Source of the DNA: Candidatus Poribacteria bacterium
GTDB lineage: Bacteria > Poribacteria > WGA-4E > WGA-3G
Length of the DNA: 64,000 nucleotides
Assembly (NCBI GenBank): GCA_958295945.1
Contig: OY282386.1
Location: forward strand, 1,367,371 to 1,431,370
Direction: 5' to 3'
Under the pieces are notes generated by a model. It worked only from the letters and a program-made list of their open reading frames with translations. It had not been told where the DNA came from and made no database searches. The position numbers were made by a program, and so were the translations under genes. How positions within the stretch are numbered: position 1 is the first letter of the stretch; each line of letters starts with the position of its first letter. Shown here piece after piece: positions 46,161 through 55,985 of this stretch.

Positions 46161-49114
46161 TACTTTTCCAAAATTTGTTTGTCTTTTTCAAACATAAGGT
46201 CCATATATTCCATTTTATCAGCTCGGAGTAGGTTGTTAAGGGCGTGCTTAGCATTCTCATATACAATCATGTCTGTGCTGTTAAGACCTGTTTTTAGGAT
46301 AGTTTTTGCTTCCTCTGTCTGAATGTAGAGGTTTTTATTACGAATATCATTGGTTAGCTTAAAGAAGCACTCAACTACCTCAGCGGTATGTTTTGGAAGC
46401 ATTTGACATAACTCCTTTAGATAAATTTCCCAATCTTCTACTTCGCAATCTTTTGCTTTGCATACATCTATGACTTTAGAATATGATTTCAATCGCCATT
46501 TAGTTTCCATACACTCGGCTTGTAACCAATAGGTAAAATATCGGAGTTCTGTCGGCTCTTCCTGTTTAATGCGCCATTTAAAGAATTTCTTTACTCTTTC
46601 TTTCATATTTGGGTCTAAGTGTTTTTCGGTGTTTCGTAAGCGGTGGCCGATATCCTTGAACAAGTTTGACCAATGTTCTCGTTTTTTATCAGTTTGCTGG
46701 TAAAATTGTTCAAGTAGACTTTCTTGACCTTTAAGTGGGAACATTTCCCACAGATAAAAGTAAAAAAGGCGTTCGCCGAAGACATCAATGGGTTGTCGTG
46801 TGATGAGATCATGCTTTTTGAAATCGGATAAATGTTGTAAGGCAAAATTGAAATCGTCTTTAAGAATTTCAAAGATTTGCTTAACTGCCCCGTTACAAAG
46901 TATAAAGCTGCTAAATGCCGCGTACCATTCTTTCCGTTTACTTTGTGTCTGTGGGAAGAAATCTGATTTATGTGCAATTGTCCACTTCTCATTCAGCCTG
47001 TAAATCGACAGATAATTCTTACCCAAAATGGCATACTCCGGTGGTGTCATAGGGTAATCAGTTTTGGAGCAGAAACGTTTTTCAAGGAGTGTTGTTAATT
47101 CGGGAACTTCACATTGAGGTTCATGTCTGCGCAACCAGAAACCGAATTTGACAAGGTCTTCTAATGCTCGACTTCGCGTATTATTGATACCTTCGGTGAG
47201 TGGGTCATTTTGATATAATCTGTTTGGATTGCTTTTATCCAGGTTCCAATCGGACTGTGTGCAAAGTTTTCTCAGAATCTTTGCGAGTTTTTCTCGGACA
47301 GTAATCGGAACCTCTACATCCTTTTCTAAACATTCGCCGATAAAGTCACCGACAGCTCTACGTGAATTGGTCCAGCTCTTATTCTCGCGGGATTCATCAC
47401 CTTGTCTATAGTCTCTATCGTGTTCTTGGTCTGGATGTGAAAGGACCCATTCACAGAATGTTAACCATTCATTGAGTTGATTGAAGTCCTTATCTTTAAT
47501 CAGTGCTTGCATTGCATAAATCATTACACGGACGTAAATAGGTCTCTCAATTCGTTCACGATTTTCCATCCAGAATTTCAATCTGTTAGCATCAGGTATA
47601 ATTGACTCTCTGAAAACGGTCTGAAATGCATTTGCAAGTATTTCTATGTTAATTTCTACATGATCTTCATTTTCGTAGAATTTATCTTCATCATTCCAAG
47701 CATTTATGAGGTTGAGAAGATTATCATCTGTTAACTTTGCAAGGTCTTTGTGTGAGTAGGGACTGCGTTTAGATACAGATACTCTTTTAACATTTGGTTT
47801 AGATGGGGTATAATCGTCATCAAAGGTTCGAGAATAGTCTTTAGTTTCTAATTCTTGGAGGTAAATTTCATATTTACCAAATAGCACAGGAGCAAAAGGT
47901 GCAAGCTGAATTTGATGGCGATGACGTTGATACTGCAGAAAATCCTCTTCATCAAACTCAATACCTAAAAACTCCATTATCCCCTTTTGGTAATTTGTCT
48001 TTGATGGTCCTGCAAGAATAGCATCAAAGATTTGTGGGAGTTCTTCCTCCGTGAGTAACTTCTCTCCAAAATGCTCACAAGCACGGCGTATCATCAGTTG
48101 GAATTCGTAGGAATGATTCCAGCGATTGTAATATTCAGGTGTTAGAATCAATTCCAGGATCCACGTTTTGGTCTGTTCACTTGGGTATTTAGCATAAAGA
48201 TGGTGGCGTAGGCGTTTGAAAATATTCCAATGTTGATTTCGTAAAGTTTTGTCTAATTCTACTATTGCATTGGATGATTTTTCAAACACCTTTTCGCACG
48301 CAAAGGTCAGTGTATGAACAAGTGTTTCCTCAGAACTCCCACCGTCTTTACCTGGTTTGTAGATGCAAGGACACCATGACCAGGAATTATCTTTCTGATT
48401 ATTAAAATCTTGCTTATGTTTTCGTAAATAGATCATATTTGCTGTAGCATCAATCAAGATACAGGCAACTTTGTAAGGATCGCTTTCTGTGATAGGCCGG
48501 ATACCTTTTAACATTATATCACGGTATTCCCCAGGTAACATGCGGGGTGCAGGTTCAAGCAAAGTATTACTGTCCATAGGATTTTCTATACGGCGTTTCT
48601 GTTTACTCTCTGACTGCGGGTCGGATGCAAACTTAACCAGTATTTTTGCGAGTTCCAATGCTGCCGATGTCTGATTTTCCTTTGTCCAACGCTCCAATAG
48701 ATTTGCATATCTATACGTCCGGAATTGGTGCTCCATACCAGCATAATCAAGTATTTTGTTTTTTAGTTTTACAGAGTATTCTACGGGAAGTTGCAATACA
48801 ATATCTAAAATACCGTCGTAGACGACAGGGTTATCGGTTTCAGGAAGATCTATCAACAACCTGACTACTTCATCGGGTATCTCACTACACACGTTTTTGA
48901 GGTATCGAATCTCTGGCCAGTAAGGGAATTGAATCGTGCCATCATCAAATCGCAGACTTTTCGGAGGATATTTATAACAGCCACGTTCAACAAGCGGTTT
49001 AAACCACAATGGATTTTCTAAACGGGAGAAAAAATACTTACGAGCGGTTACCTTTCTAAGTGAACCAAGAGCCTTATCTATAAGTTCATTGGTTGGTTTC
49101 TTCCAAGATTTCAT
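46160..49114 (-). CDS. Large helical protein inside the type III R-M operon
   Basis: The 984-residue product has no domain I can name. It is rich in Leu, Glu, Lys, Trp and Tyr, and its predicted layout is repeated helix pairs, as in HEAT- or TPR-like scaffolds. I find no Walker motif, HExxH, or nuclease signature. A ribosome site AAGGAG lies five bases before the ATG. It overlaps the 212-residue gene by 29 bases and res by one (TAATG), so expression is coupled to both. The position between mod and res suggests a sensor or scaffold role for the system; this is inference. Confidence 0.75.
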   Translation of the reverse strand: MKSWKKPTNELIDKALGSLRKVTARKYFFSRLENPLWFKPLVERGCYKYPPKSLRFDDGTIQFPYWPEIRYLKNVCSEIPDEVVRLLIDLPETDNPVVYDGILDIVLQLPVEYSVKLKNKILDYAGMEHQFRTYRYANLLERWTKENQTSAALELAKILVKFASDPQSESKQKRRIENPMDSNTLLEPAPRMLPGEYRDIMLKGIRPITESDPYKVACILIDATANMIYLRKHKQDFNNQKDNSWSWCPCIYKPGKDGGSSEETLVHTLTFACEKVFEKSSNAIVELDKTLRNQHWNIFKRLRHHLYAKYPSEQTKTWILELILTPEYYNRWNHSYEFQLMIRRACEHFGEKLLTEEELPQIFDAILAGPSKTNYQKGIMEFLGIEFDEEDFLQYQRHRHQIQLAPFAPVLFGKYEIYLQELETKDYSRTFDDDYTPSKPNVKRVSVSKRSPYSHKDLAKLTDDNLLNLINAWNDEDKFYENEDHVEINIEILANAFQTVFRESIIPDANRLKFWMENRERIERPIYVRVMIYAMQALIKDKDFNQLNEWLTFCEWVLSHPDQEHDRDYRQGDESRENKSWTNSRRAVGDFIGECLEKDVEVPITVREKLAKILRKLCTQSDWNLDKSNPNRLYQNDPLTEGINNTRSRALEDLVKFGFWLRRHEPQCEVPELTTLLEKRFCSKTDYPMTPPEYAILGKNYLSIYRLNEKWTIAHKSDFFPQTQSKRKEWYAAFSSFILCNGAVKQIFEILKDDFNFALQHLSDFKKHDLITRQPIDVFGERLFYFYLWEMFPLKGQESLLEQFYQQTDKKREHWSNLFKDIGHRLRNTEKHLDPNMKERVKKFFKWRIKQEEPTELRYFTYWLQAECMETKWRLKSYSKVIDVCKAKDCEVEDWEIYLKELCQMLPKHTAEVVECFFKLTNDIRNKNLYIQTEEAKTILKTGLNSTDMIVYENAKHALNNLLRADKMEYMDLMFEKDKQILEK

Positions 49115-49724
49115 GAATACTCCTTAGCTGCTCAAGTTCGCTTGCTGCAGCAGCGTATAAAAAACTATCAAGGTTTTGAAAATGCATTTCCACTTCATCA
49201 TAAGTCTCTATAGAAAACTCATCCTCACGTAAGTGAGCATGACCAATAAACCACCTTCTAGCGCATCGCCATTCCTGAGATAAGTTCTCCGGAATACTTT
49301 CTTTATTAGGATAATCCAGAAAAGTGGTAAAAAAAGAACTATCTATCTCTTCAGATCTGAGACGGCCTTCTTTGTGGTCATCAACTAATTTTTTGATCTT
49401 CTTACAGATTTCATTAGGGATCAGATGTCCGTTTTTATCGTTAGTTTCTGTGATATTGTTCCATTCTCCTCCCCATTCATCTTTCCAATCGTCTTGGAAA
49501 TCATTTACAAGATGGACATATTGAACATATCCACTCGTGATCCTGTTTACCGCAGCAGCACACCCGTTCATCAAATCCCTGCTCGCATGGGATACGAAGG
49601 TGATGTAGCCAGCTGATTTCTTGTTTAATAACTCCAATGCCCCTTTGTATACTTCGGCATAAACCGGTAATTCAAGATCGTTGTTTATCCAATTATAGAC
49701 GGTTTGTTGATTTTGTGTGAGCAT
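49086..49724 (-). CDS. 212-residue protein of the type III R-M operon, tentative HEPN-like
   Basis: I do not recognise a family with certainty. The sequence is helical, with FVSHASRDLMNG near residues 43-54 and RCARRWFIGHAHLRE near 153-167. The latter contains R157-x4-H162, the spacing of HEPN ribonuclease active sites, though the residue after Arg is not the usual polar one. HEPN proteins often act as RNases in abortive defence. No clear ribosome site precedes the ATG. It follows mod by 118 bases and overlaps the next gene. Confidence 0.65.
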   Translation of the reverse strand: MLTQNQQTVYNWINNDLELPVYAEVYKGALELLNKKSAGYITFVSHASRDLMNGCAAAVNRITSGYVQYVHLVNDFQDDWKDEWGGEWNNITETNDKNGHLIPNEICKKIKKLVDDHKEGRLRSEEIDSSFFTTFLDYPNKESIPENLSQEWRCARRWFIGHAHLREDEFSIETYDEVEMHFQNLDSFLYAAAASELEQLRSIHEILEETNQ

Positions 49725-49758
49725 TATTTGTTTTCTGGGTATAATTTATTTTTTATAG

Positions 49759-49844
49759 TATAATACAATTGTCAGGGACGAATGGCTCCATGCCACGTGA
49801 TTGCAGGACCGCGGTTCGCGCAATCCTATATCCCTGGCTTTTTT
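49759..49844 (+). ncRNA. Candidate small structured RNA antisense to the mod-212-aa junction
   Basis: On the plus strand a TATAAT at 49759-49764 is followed seven bases later by a structured segment 49771-49838. GUCAGGGA pairs with UCCCUGGC over eight positions. Inside are two hairpins (AUGG/CCAU and GAUUGC/GCAAUC with GGAC/GUUC above it), and UUUUUU follows. The -35 region is poor, so transcription is not certain. It could instead be a mobile hairpin. Confidence 0.4.
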
Positions 49845-51768
49845 ATTCTCCATAAAACGCCTTATTCAGCACCTTATCCTCCGAACTCACCCCAAAATCC
49901 GCATCCTCGATTTCCGAAAGGTTGACATAAAGTTGATTTTTATCCAGCAATTCTACCAATAGGTGTCTCTGTGCTTCAAGGTCGTCAATATCTTTGAAAT
50001 CTTGGACTGCATCTTCAGGCGTTTCTGCGTTGACATACCAGTTCAGGAAAGAGTTTTCGGCGATCTCTTTCCAGAGTACGACAAGCTCATCGGTGGATTG
50101 TGCGGCTTGGATTTTGTCCATATAGGCTTGGTTGTATTGCATGAGTTCACAATAGATGAAATCGCCGACATCTTGCTTTTCTATAACTTTTTCCACTCGC
50201 TGCACGGTAACATTTTCAACATAGTCCATCTGTTCTAACAAAATAAATTTCCGATTTCCATTATCTTGCTTGTTTAATTCTAAAACAGCATGTGCAGTAG
50301 TTCCACTTCCTGTAAAAAAATCCAATATTATGTCGTCTTTACCAGTCATGATTTTCAAGGTATCTATCACAGCATACAGCGACTTGGGATAACTGAACAA
50401 ATTTTTACCCAATAAATTTTTTAGCAGATTAGTGCCTTGGAATTCAGGGAAATACTTTTTATCCATCCACAAATTTTTAATCACTTGTTGCTCACGATAT
50501 TTGTGCAAGATTATTATCTGCCCGTTTTGTTCAACCGCGACAAAATATTCACCGACATTTCGTTTTTCAAATGTCTCTGGCTTGGTTTTCCATGTGAATT
50601 CACGACCATTATCAACTGGGAAAACTTCATGATAGTCATTCTTTTTAGTAAGAGTAATGTCTTTCAAATCATTACTGACGTAAATAGGGTACCAAAATTT
50701 AGGTTTATTGGTTCGTGAAGTATTTGATCTTACCCTGATAAATTTTTCTAAACGATAATTTCCTTCTTCGTCGCGTTTATCAAAGCTTTTGATCTTATCT
50801 TTGTCTAAGGCAACCTTGTTAAACTCAGCTTTAGATATATCCTTTGCATATACCAACATGTGTTCAGTCGCAGCAGAAAAAAATCTCTCGTGTTGCCTAC
50901 CTTTCGGGTTGATGTAGATCGTCACTATCCCTATACGGTTTTCCCGCCCAAATATCTCATCAAGCAATACTCCAAGATAAAATAGTTCTACATGATCAAT
51001 CGTGACCGCCATAAAGCCATCATTCTTCAATAATTCTTTTGCGATTTCTATTCTATTCCTGATAAAAGTTAGCCAGGTGGAGTGTTTAAAATCATTGTTA
51101 TAGGAAAAAGAATCTGTGCTTCCTCCCGTATTATAAGGCGGATCAATATAAATCAGTTTGACCTGTCCGCGGAACTGCTGTTTGAGGGTGTGGAGTGCAA
51201 TGAGGTTATTGCCTTTGATGATAAGGTTTTCGCGGATCGTGCCATTGTCGTCGCGTTTGATCTCGGTAACATCTTGTTCACCTGCAGCGGTGTAGCGTTT
51301 CCAGTTGCTCAGCACCTTCGGATCAAACATCTGGTTGATTTCGTTTTGAGCAAGGATTTCGTTGAAGAATATTTCTTTGCGCTTTTCCTCTTCTTTTGTC
51401 TGCCCGCCTTCAAGCACACAATCTTTGTAGGGCCACACAAGCGAGACTTCCCCGCGTTCACGTAGAAACTTACCATCAATATTCAATCCAATTTTGTTGC
51501 GGAATTGGGTATAGGAATTGGCGAGGAAGTTCTTGGCGGTGATGTAGTCAATGAAGGTGTTGTGGTTGAAAACCCAATGTTCGTCAATTTCATCAAAGAA
51601 GATTGATTTTATCTCTGGTTCGGAAAGGAGTAACCTGATGAGATTCGGGTCAAGTTTCCATGCGTGGTCTTTGACTGCAGCAGGGAGAAGTTCGCCTGAG
51701 TCGTCAACAAATTCGGGCTTCTTTTTAAGGAGTGCGATGAGTTTTTCGTTGAAGTTTTCTTTTGGCAT
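49843..51768 (-). CDS. mod: Type III restriction-modification methyltransferase, Mod subunit
   Basis: The 641-residue beta-class adenine methyltransferase has the catalytic DPPYNTGG (with LIYID before it) and the cofactor motif ILDFFTGSGTTAHAVLELN. The target-recognition region lies between them, about residues 290-450. Mod defines the recognition site of type III systems and modifies one strand. It is the first gene of the operon, with a promoter at 51804-51832. Confidence 0.93.
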   Translation of the reverse strand: MPKENFNEKLIALLKKKPEFVDDSGELLPAAVKDHAWKLDPNLIRLLLSEPEIKSIFFDEIDEHWVFNHNTFIDYITAKNFLANSYTQFRNKIGLNIDGKFLRERGEVSLVWPYKDCVLEGGQTKEEEKRKEIFFNEILAQNEINQMFDPKVLSNWKRYTAAGEQDVTEIKRDDNGTIRENLIIKGNNLIALHTLKQQFRGQVKLIYIDPPYNTGGSTDSFSYNNDFKHSTWLTFIRNRIEIAKELLKNDGFMAVTIDHVELFYLGVLLDEIFGRENRIGIVTIYINPKGRQHERFFSAATEHMLVYAKDISKAEFNKVALDKDKIKSFDKRDEEGNYRLEKFIRVRSNTSRTNKPKFWYPIYVSNDLKDITLTKKNDYHEVFPVDNGREFTWKTKPETFEKRNVGEYFVAVEQNGQIIILHKYREQQVIKNLWMDKKYFPEFQGTNLLKNLLGKNLFSYPKSLYAVIDTLKIMTGKDDIILDFFTGSGTTAHAVLELNKQDNGNRKFILLEQMDYVENVTVQRVEKVIEKQDVGDFIYCELMQYNQAYMDKIQAAQSTDELVVLWKEIAENSFLNWYVNAETPEDAVQDFKDIDDLEAQRHLLVELLDKNQLYVNLSEIEDADFGVSSEDKVLNKAFYGE

Positions 51769-52051
51769 AGATTTAAGTCTTCAAGGTGATTTAATGTATT
51801 CATAGTTTATCATACCATCAGAAAAAGGTCAATAATGTAGGTATCATCAAGTGTGTCCAGTTTTGGCACTAACTTTTCACCAACCCTTGTCCGGGGAAAT
51901 CAACGGGACCAATGTGCTTATGACATTCCCCGGGTCTCTGTGTCCCGCCATGTCTGAGAATTGGAGGTAACATGCGGGCACAGAGACCCGCCCGGACAAT
52001 GTGTAGAAAGAGGTGTTACCTGATATGAAAAGTTTGGATTGGTACAAAAAC
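51769..52051. other. Intergenic region with operon promoter and hairpin repeat
   Basis: It contains the promoter at 51804-51832. A hairpin repeat at about 51890-52005 pairs CCCCGGGTCTCTGTGTCCCGCC with a GCGGGCACAGAGACCCGCC-type arm. A relative of that hairpin lies at about 55855-55926. Confidence 0.6.
51804..51832 (-). promoter_or_regulatory. Promoter of the type III R-M operon
   Basis: TTGACC (51827-51832) and TAAACT (51804-51809) on the minus strand are separated by 17 bases. Transcription would start near 51797, about 29 bases before mod. Confidence 0.6.
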
Positions 52052-53300
52052 TAGTAGACTGTCCACACTAAAATTGTGGGTATAAGCGTTTCAATCGGAT
52101 GCGAGCATCATCCGTTGTCCATTGCCAGTCTACTTGCTTCGCTTCACCATTTCGTCTTTTTCCCAAGCTTGTGTCTCTCGTCGTAGTGTTTCTATATCAG
52201 GGATGCGACGACCTAAACATTGTCGTGTTAGCACGCTAAGTTCTATCTCAGCAATATTCAACCAACTTCCATGTTTGGGCGTATACACGATTTCTAAACG
52301 AGCACATAAACGGCGTGCTTCCGCTGCTGGAAACGCTTTATACAAGGATGAAACTTTATGTGTATTCAGATTATCACAAACTAAAATCACTCGTTTTGCT
52401 TTCGGATACACCTCGTCTAATAGCACCTTTACCTCTTGTGCCCAATCCACCGCAGTCCGACGCTCACGCACAGACACGCCTCTCCACCCCGTTAGTGCTT
52501 CTGTGAATATGAAAAGTTGTGCTGTGCCATTGCGTCTATATTCATTATCTACACGCTTGATTTGACCCGGTTTGAGGGGGCACGGCTCGCGAATATCATC
52601 CCTCAACGTTACAGGTTGTTCATCCATATTCACAACCGGCACATCTGTGTCTAAAGGTTTCTGATAGAGATCAAGCACTTCTTCCATTGCTGCGACAAAC
52701 TCAGCATTTTCGGTGGGTGGGATTACCCATTGTTCCACCAGGTGTGGCTTTAGTTCGTTTTTTTTAGCGTCTGGCGCACTGTTTCAGAACAAATACTCTC
52801 AACGATTTCAAGCTTCACGAATTCCGAAGCAAGAAGACGAAGGGACCACCTGCTATAGCCTTCAGGCGGTTCGCTACAACTCAACGCAATCAGACGCGCT
52901 TCTGCTTCACCATCCAACTTTCGAGGACACGGAGGTGTTTTGCGGTGCACTCGATCCAACGCTCCCGATAAACCCTTTTCTACAAAACGATGCCGCACAT
53001 TGTAAACCGTCTGCTCATGACACGAGTAAGCTTCAGCTATCTGCTTATCAGTCCAGCGAGGACCATTTACATCGGATTTCAATAAGATGTGTGCATGCCT
53101 GATCTTATACGCTTTATTTTCTCCTTTACTTATATACTTGTTTAGTTCTTCACGCTCAATATCAGTTAATTCAACTATATATTTCTTTTTCAAGAGACTA
53201 TTCCTTAAAGAAGTATTTAGGGACATTCTAAAAGAAATACGTCTGTTTGGCAAGTTTTATTGAAGAATATACCTATAATTTTAGTGTAGACACTCCACTA
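52052..53300 (-). mobile_element. IS630-family element with split transposase
   Basis: The 1249-bp element has imperfect 30-bp ends (TAGTAGACTGTCCACACT and TAGTGGAGTGTCTACACT). The 5' frame 52750-53253 encodes the helix-turn-helix half. The 3' frame 52130-52738 encodes the DDE half (VVNMDEQPVTL, LVCDNLNTHK, WLNIAEIEL). A run of eight T on the plus strand (52758-52766 region) lies at the junction, a likely -1 frameshift site. Near its end the DDE frame runs out at MVKRSK, while the usual QVDWQWTTDDAR tail continues in another frame, so this copy is probably damaged. Confidence 0.85.
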
Positions 53301-53389
53301 GACACCCGGTATCATCAATAACCAATTTTACTTGATATTTCCCCAAAATATGCTACCATAACAAGAAACCAAGAAAGAACAGGAACGAT

Positions 53390-53800
53390 ATGATACAACA
53401 ATTTGAAATAACTTTACCAGCATACCCGCGCGGTTTCCATCTCATCACAGATGAGATCGTAAATTCGCTTGAGGAACTACCAGAAACAGGTATTCTGCAT
53501 CTATTTATCAAGCACACCTCAGCAGGTTTAACTATCAATGAAAATGATGATCCGACGGTGCGAGAAGACTTTGCGAATAGTTTTGACCGTCTCGTAAAGG
53601 AACGTGAACCTTTCTATAAGCACACGATAGAAGGGGATGACGATATGCCTGCACATATCAAAGCGTCGCTTGTCGGTTTTGCTGTGTCCATCCCGATTAA
53701 GAACCATAACCTAAATTTAGGGATATGGCAAGGAATCTATCTGTGCGAATTTCGTAATCAGGGTGGCAAACGAAATCTAACAGCGACGCTTTATTTTTAG
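53390..53800 (+). CDS. YjbQ/UPF0047 family protein
   Basis: The 136-residue protein matches YjbQ, a small beta-rich enzyme family linked to secondary thiamine phosphate synthesis. Features are ILHLFIKHTSAGLTINENDD, EGDDDMPAHIKASL and IWQGIYLCEFR. GGAACG precedes the ATG weakly. It converges with the GH32 gene across a small hairpin. Confidence 0.9.
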   Translation: MIQQFEITLPAYPRGFHLITDEIVNSLEELPETGILHLFIKHTSAGLTINENDDPTVREDFANSFDRLVKEREPFYKHTIEGDDDMPAHIKASLVGFAVSIPIKNHNLNLGIWQGIYLCEFRNQGGKRNLTATLYF

Positions 53801-53826
53801 GAGATGTGCGAACTTAAAATGAGTAG

Positions 53827-53848
53827 TGCGGTTAGGAAACCGCACCTA
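53827..53848. repeat. Small hairpin between convergent genes
   Basis: GTGCGGTT-AGGA-AACCGCAC is a perfect 8-bp stem of the same TTTCCTAA-loop family as the 103-bp MITEs. It lacks a clear T-run, so its use as a terminator is uncertain. Confidence 0.5.
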
Positions 53849-53877
53849 CCGTATGATGATTGTTGAATTAATTGTTG

Positions 53878-55224
53878 TTATACCCACGACGATTTGAGTT
53901 CATGCACCTTCAATGATGTAAGTGTAGCAGCACCACCCTCAGCGTAAATCCCGATGTCTGCGTTGTCCAAGTCTGGTAGGAAGTAGGATGTCATTGAGAG
54001 TGTCCCGGCATTACCGAATGCCTCAATAGAGATGCGATCCACTAAAATCTGCAGTTGAATTTTACCATCTTGTGGGGCAAGTGGTCCGCTCCTTTCAAGG
54101 AATGTCAACTGATTCTCAGCGACATTATATCGGACATCTTGACCGCGAATATTGAATCCTACTGCAGTCGCATCATTCAGTCCAATCTCTGCTCGGATGT
54201 CAAAGAGTTCACCTGTTAATCCATCAAGTAAGTTCTCATCAGGATTAATCGTCACATTGCTCCATGCGTGTGAATAGTCATGGATATTTTCTATTTCTGC
54301 GACCGGTTCACGATAGAGACGAATGCCATCTGCCGTAGTCCGAAGTGTTAGCACACAAGGGAAACTCATCTGTTGATTGAAAGGCATTTCTGGTGGATTG
54401 CTACCGTTCATCCATGCAATTTGAATGCGGCGACCGTCAGAGTCAGGAATGTCGCTCCACGTCTGTGCGGCATAGAAGTTTGCTCCGTAGTCTGCGCGTT
54501 GCGATTCACCATCTTGGATGAAGTTGGTCCCATCAAAATCACCAACATAGTATTTGCCACCAGCACCCCAAAACACCCATTTGGTATTGTCAGGATCACC
54601 ATCCACAGGAAGTTCAAAGAGATCTGGACATTCCCCATCTGGAATCTTGATGTCAGAGAGACGTTCCCATTCCTTTAGGTTTGTAGAACTGAAAAAGGTA
54701 AAGTCATTTCCATCAAGGAAAAGTGTCATCACCCATTTTTGCGTGGGTTCATGCCAAATTACCTTAGGGTCCCGGTTGCTCCCAACGATATGTTCAATGA
54801 TAGGGTTCCCTTCATATTTCGTCCAACTCCGTCCACGGTCATTACTATAAGCAATGCTCTGTGTGAACGGCACTTTTTCAGGTGCGTGGCTGCCAGCAGA
54901 AGTATAAAATACCACAAGTACTGCCTCGTCACCTGTCTGGAAGTCTGCGGTATTGTTATAATCCACAACCCCGGAACCCGAAAAAATCGTGCCGAGTTCA
55001 TCAGGATGGATAGCGTGTGGCAGTTGTTTCCAGTGCACCAAGTCGGGACTAACGGCATGTCCCCATGTCATGTTACCCCAGTTGATGCCAGTGGGATTGT
55101 GTTGAAAGAAGAGATGATACTCACCTTTGTAATAGATCAATCCGTTGGGATCGTTAGTCCAGTTCGTTTTTGGAGTGAAGTGAAATTGTGGACGATATGT
55201 TTCCTTGTAAGCAGTTTGAATCAT
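53878..55224 (-). CDS. Glycoside hydrolase family 32 (levanase/invertase-type)
   Basis: The 448-residue enzyme hydrolyses beta-fructosides. The five-blade catalytic domain has the nucleophile motif NWTNDPNGL (Asp25), the transition-state RDPKV and the acid/base glutamate in GECPDLFELP. The C-terminal beta-sandwich module runs from about residue 320. There is no signal peptide, so it is probably cytoplasmic. It is slightly short for the family. It is a single gene without linked transporter. Confidence 0.92.
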   Translation of the reverse strand: MIQTAYKETYRPQFHFTPKTNWTNDPNGLIYYKGEYHLFFQHNPTGINWGNMTWGHAVSPDLVHWKQLPHAIHPDELGTIFSGSGVVDYNNTADFQTGDEAVLVVFYTSAGSHAPEKVPFTQSIAYSNDRGRSWTKYEGNPIIEHIVGSNRDPKVIWHEPTQKWVMTLFLDGNDFTFFSSTNLKEWERLSDIKIPDGECPDLFELPVDGDPDNTKWVFWGAGGKYYVGDFDGTNFIQDGESQRADYGANFYAAQTWSDIPDSDGRRIQIAWMNGSNPPEMPFNQQMSFPCVLTLRTTADGIRLYREPVAEIENIHDYSHAWSNVTINPDENLLDGLTGELFDIRAEIGLNDATAVGFNIRGQDVRYNVAENQLTFLERSGPLAPQDGKIQLQILVDRISIEAFGNAGTLSMTSYFLPDLDNADIGIYAEGGAATLTSLKVHELKSSWV

Positions 55225-55357
55225 AGTCTGTTCCTCCCGTTTTAAAGATTATAGTGATAAAGGGCAGTTACCGAAATTTCTGTTCTTAGAGTATACTATT
55301 AAGAATCTTCTATTTTGTCAAGTATAACCTCATAACCTTCAGGACTATTTAGTTTTA

Positions 55358-55460
55358 TATGGTGAAGTATAAAAATATATCTACACTTTCTATCTACGGT
55401 AGGCGAGGTTTCCTAACCTCGCCTAAGGAATGTGTAGAATTACTTCAATAATTTACCATA
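55358..55460 (+). mobile_element. 103-bp MITE, identical to 33055-33157 in reverse
   Basis: TATGGT and ACCATA ends, central GCGAGGTTTCCTAACCTCGC hairpin. As read, all 103 bases equal the reverse complement of 33055-33157, which implies recent movement or conversion. Confidence 0.88.
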
Positions 55461-55665
55461 AATTGCCAGTTGATGAGTTTTACTAAGAGTTAGGTTTGAA
55501 TTGTAACGATGCATAGTAGTAGGCACACGCCGTGTGCCGAAATTCCTCTCATGTGGACGGCACGCGGAGCGTGCCTACTACCATGTTGTTCACAAGCTAA
55601 ATCGTATCTCAAAACTATTAACGTTTGTAATGAAATAGAGCAGAAAAGCATAAAAATAACCCCGG

Positions 55666-55967
55666 GGTGTGTAAAGATTTTGTCACCGTAGACATCAATA
55701 CCAGTGAAAAACCTGTAATCTATTGTAGGACCAAATCAAGTAATCAACGCCAAATGCGCCAAATCAACGGTATGAATGCCATTAAGGCATTCCCCGTGTG
55801 GCATTTGTCGGGTATGAATGCGCTTAGACGAATAAGCGTTTGGTATTCGGCATGATTCCCCGGGTCTCTGTGCCCCGCCATTCCTTGTCCTGTAAGGCAA
55901 CGGGAGGGCACAGAGCCCCGCCCCTACAATTCATGGTAAGAAGTTAGTGACAAAATCTTTACACACC
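55666..55967. mobile_element. Element with exact 21-bp inverted ends
   Basis: The 21 bases at 55666-55686 (GGTGTGTAAAGATTTTGTC...) are exactly inverted at 55947-55967. Inside is a hairpin repeat around 55855-55926 related to the one at 51890-52005. The element ends 18 bases before the murJ -35 box. Confidence 0.6.
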
Positions 55968-55985
55968 CATAACCCCGCCATAACC

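Noticed and set aside
43584-51768. BREX or DISARM system
   Set aside because: No pglZ, brxC, DUF1998 or PLD genes are present; the mod and res domains are those of type III restriction-modification.
55509-55855. Small frames in the GH32-murJ gap
   Set aside because: They follow hairpin repeats and the inverted-repeat element and have no ribosome sites or family features.
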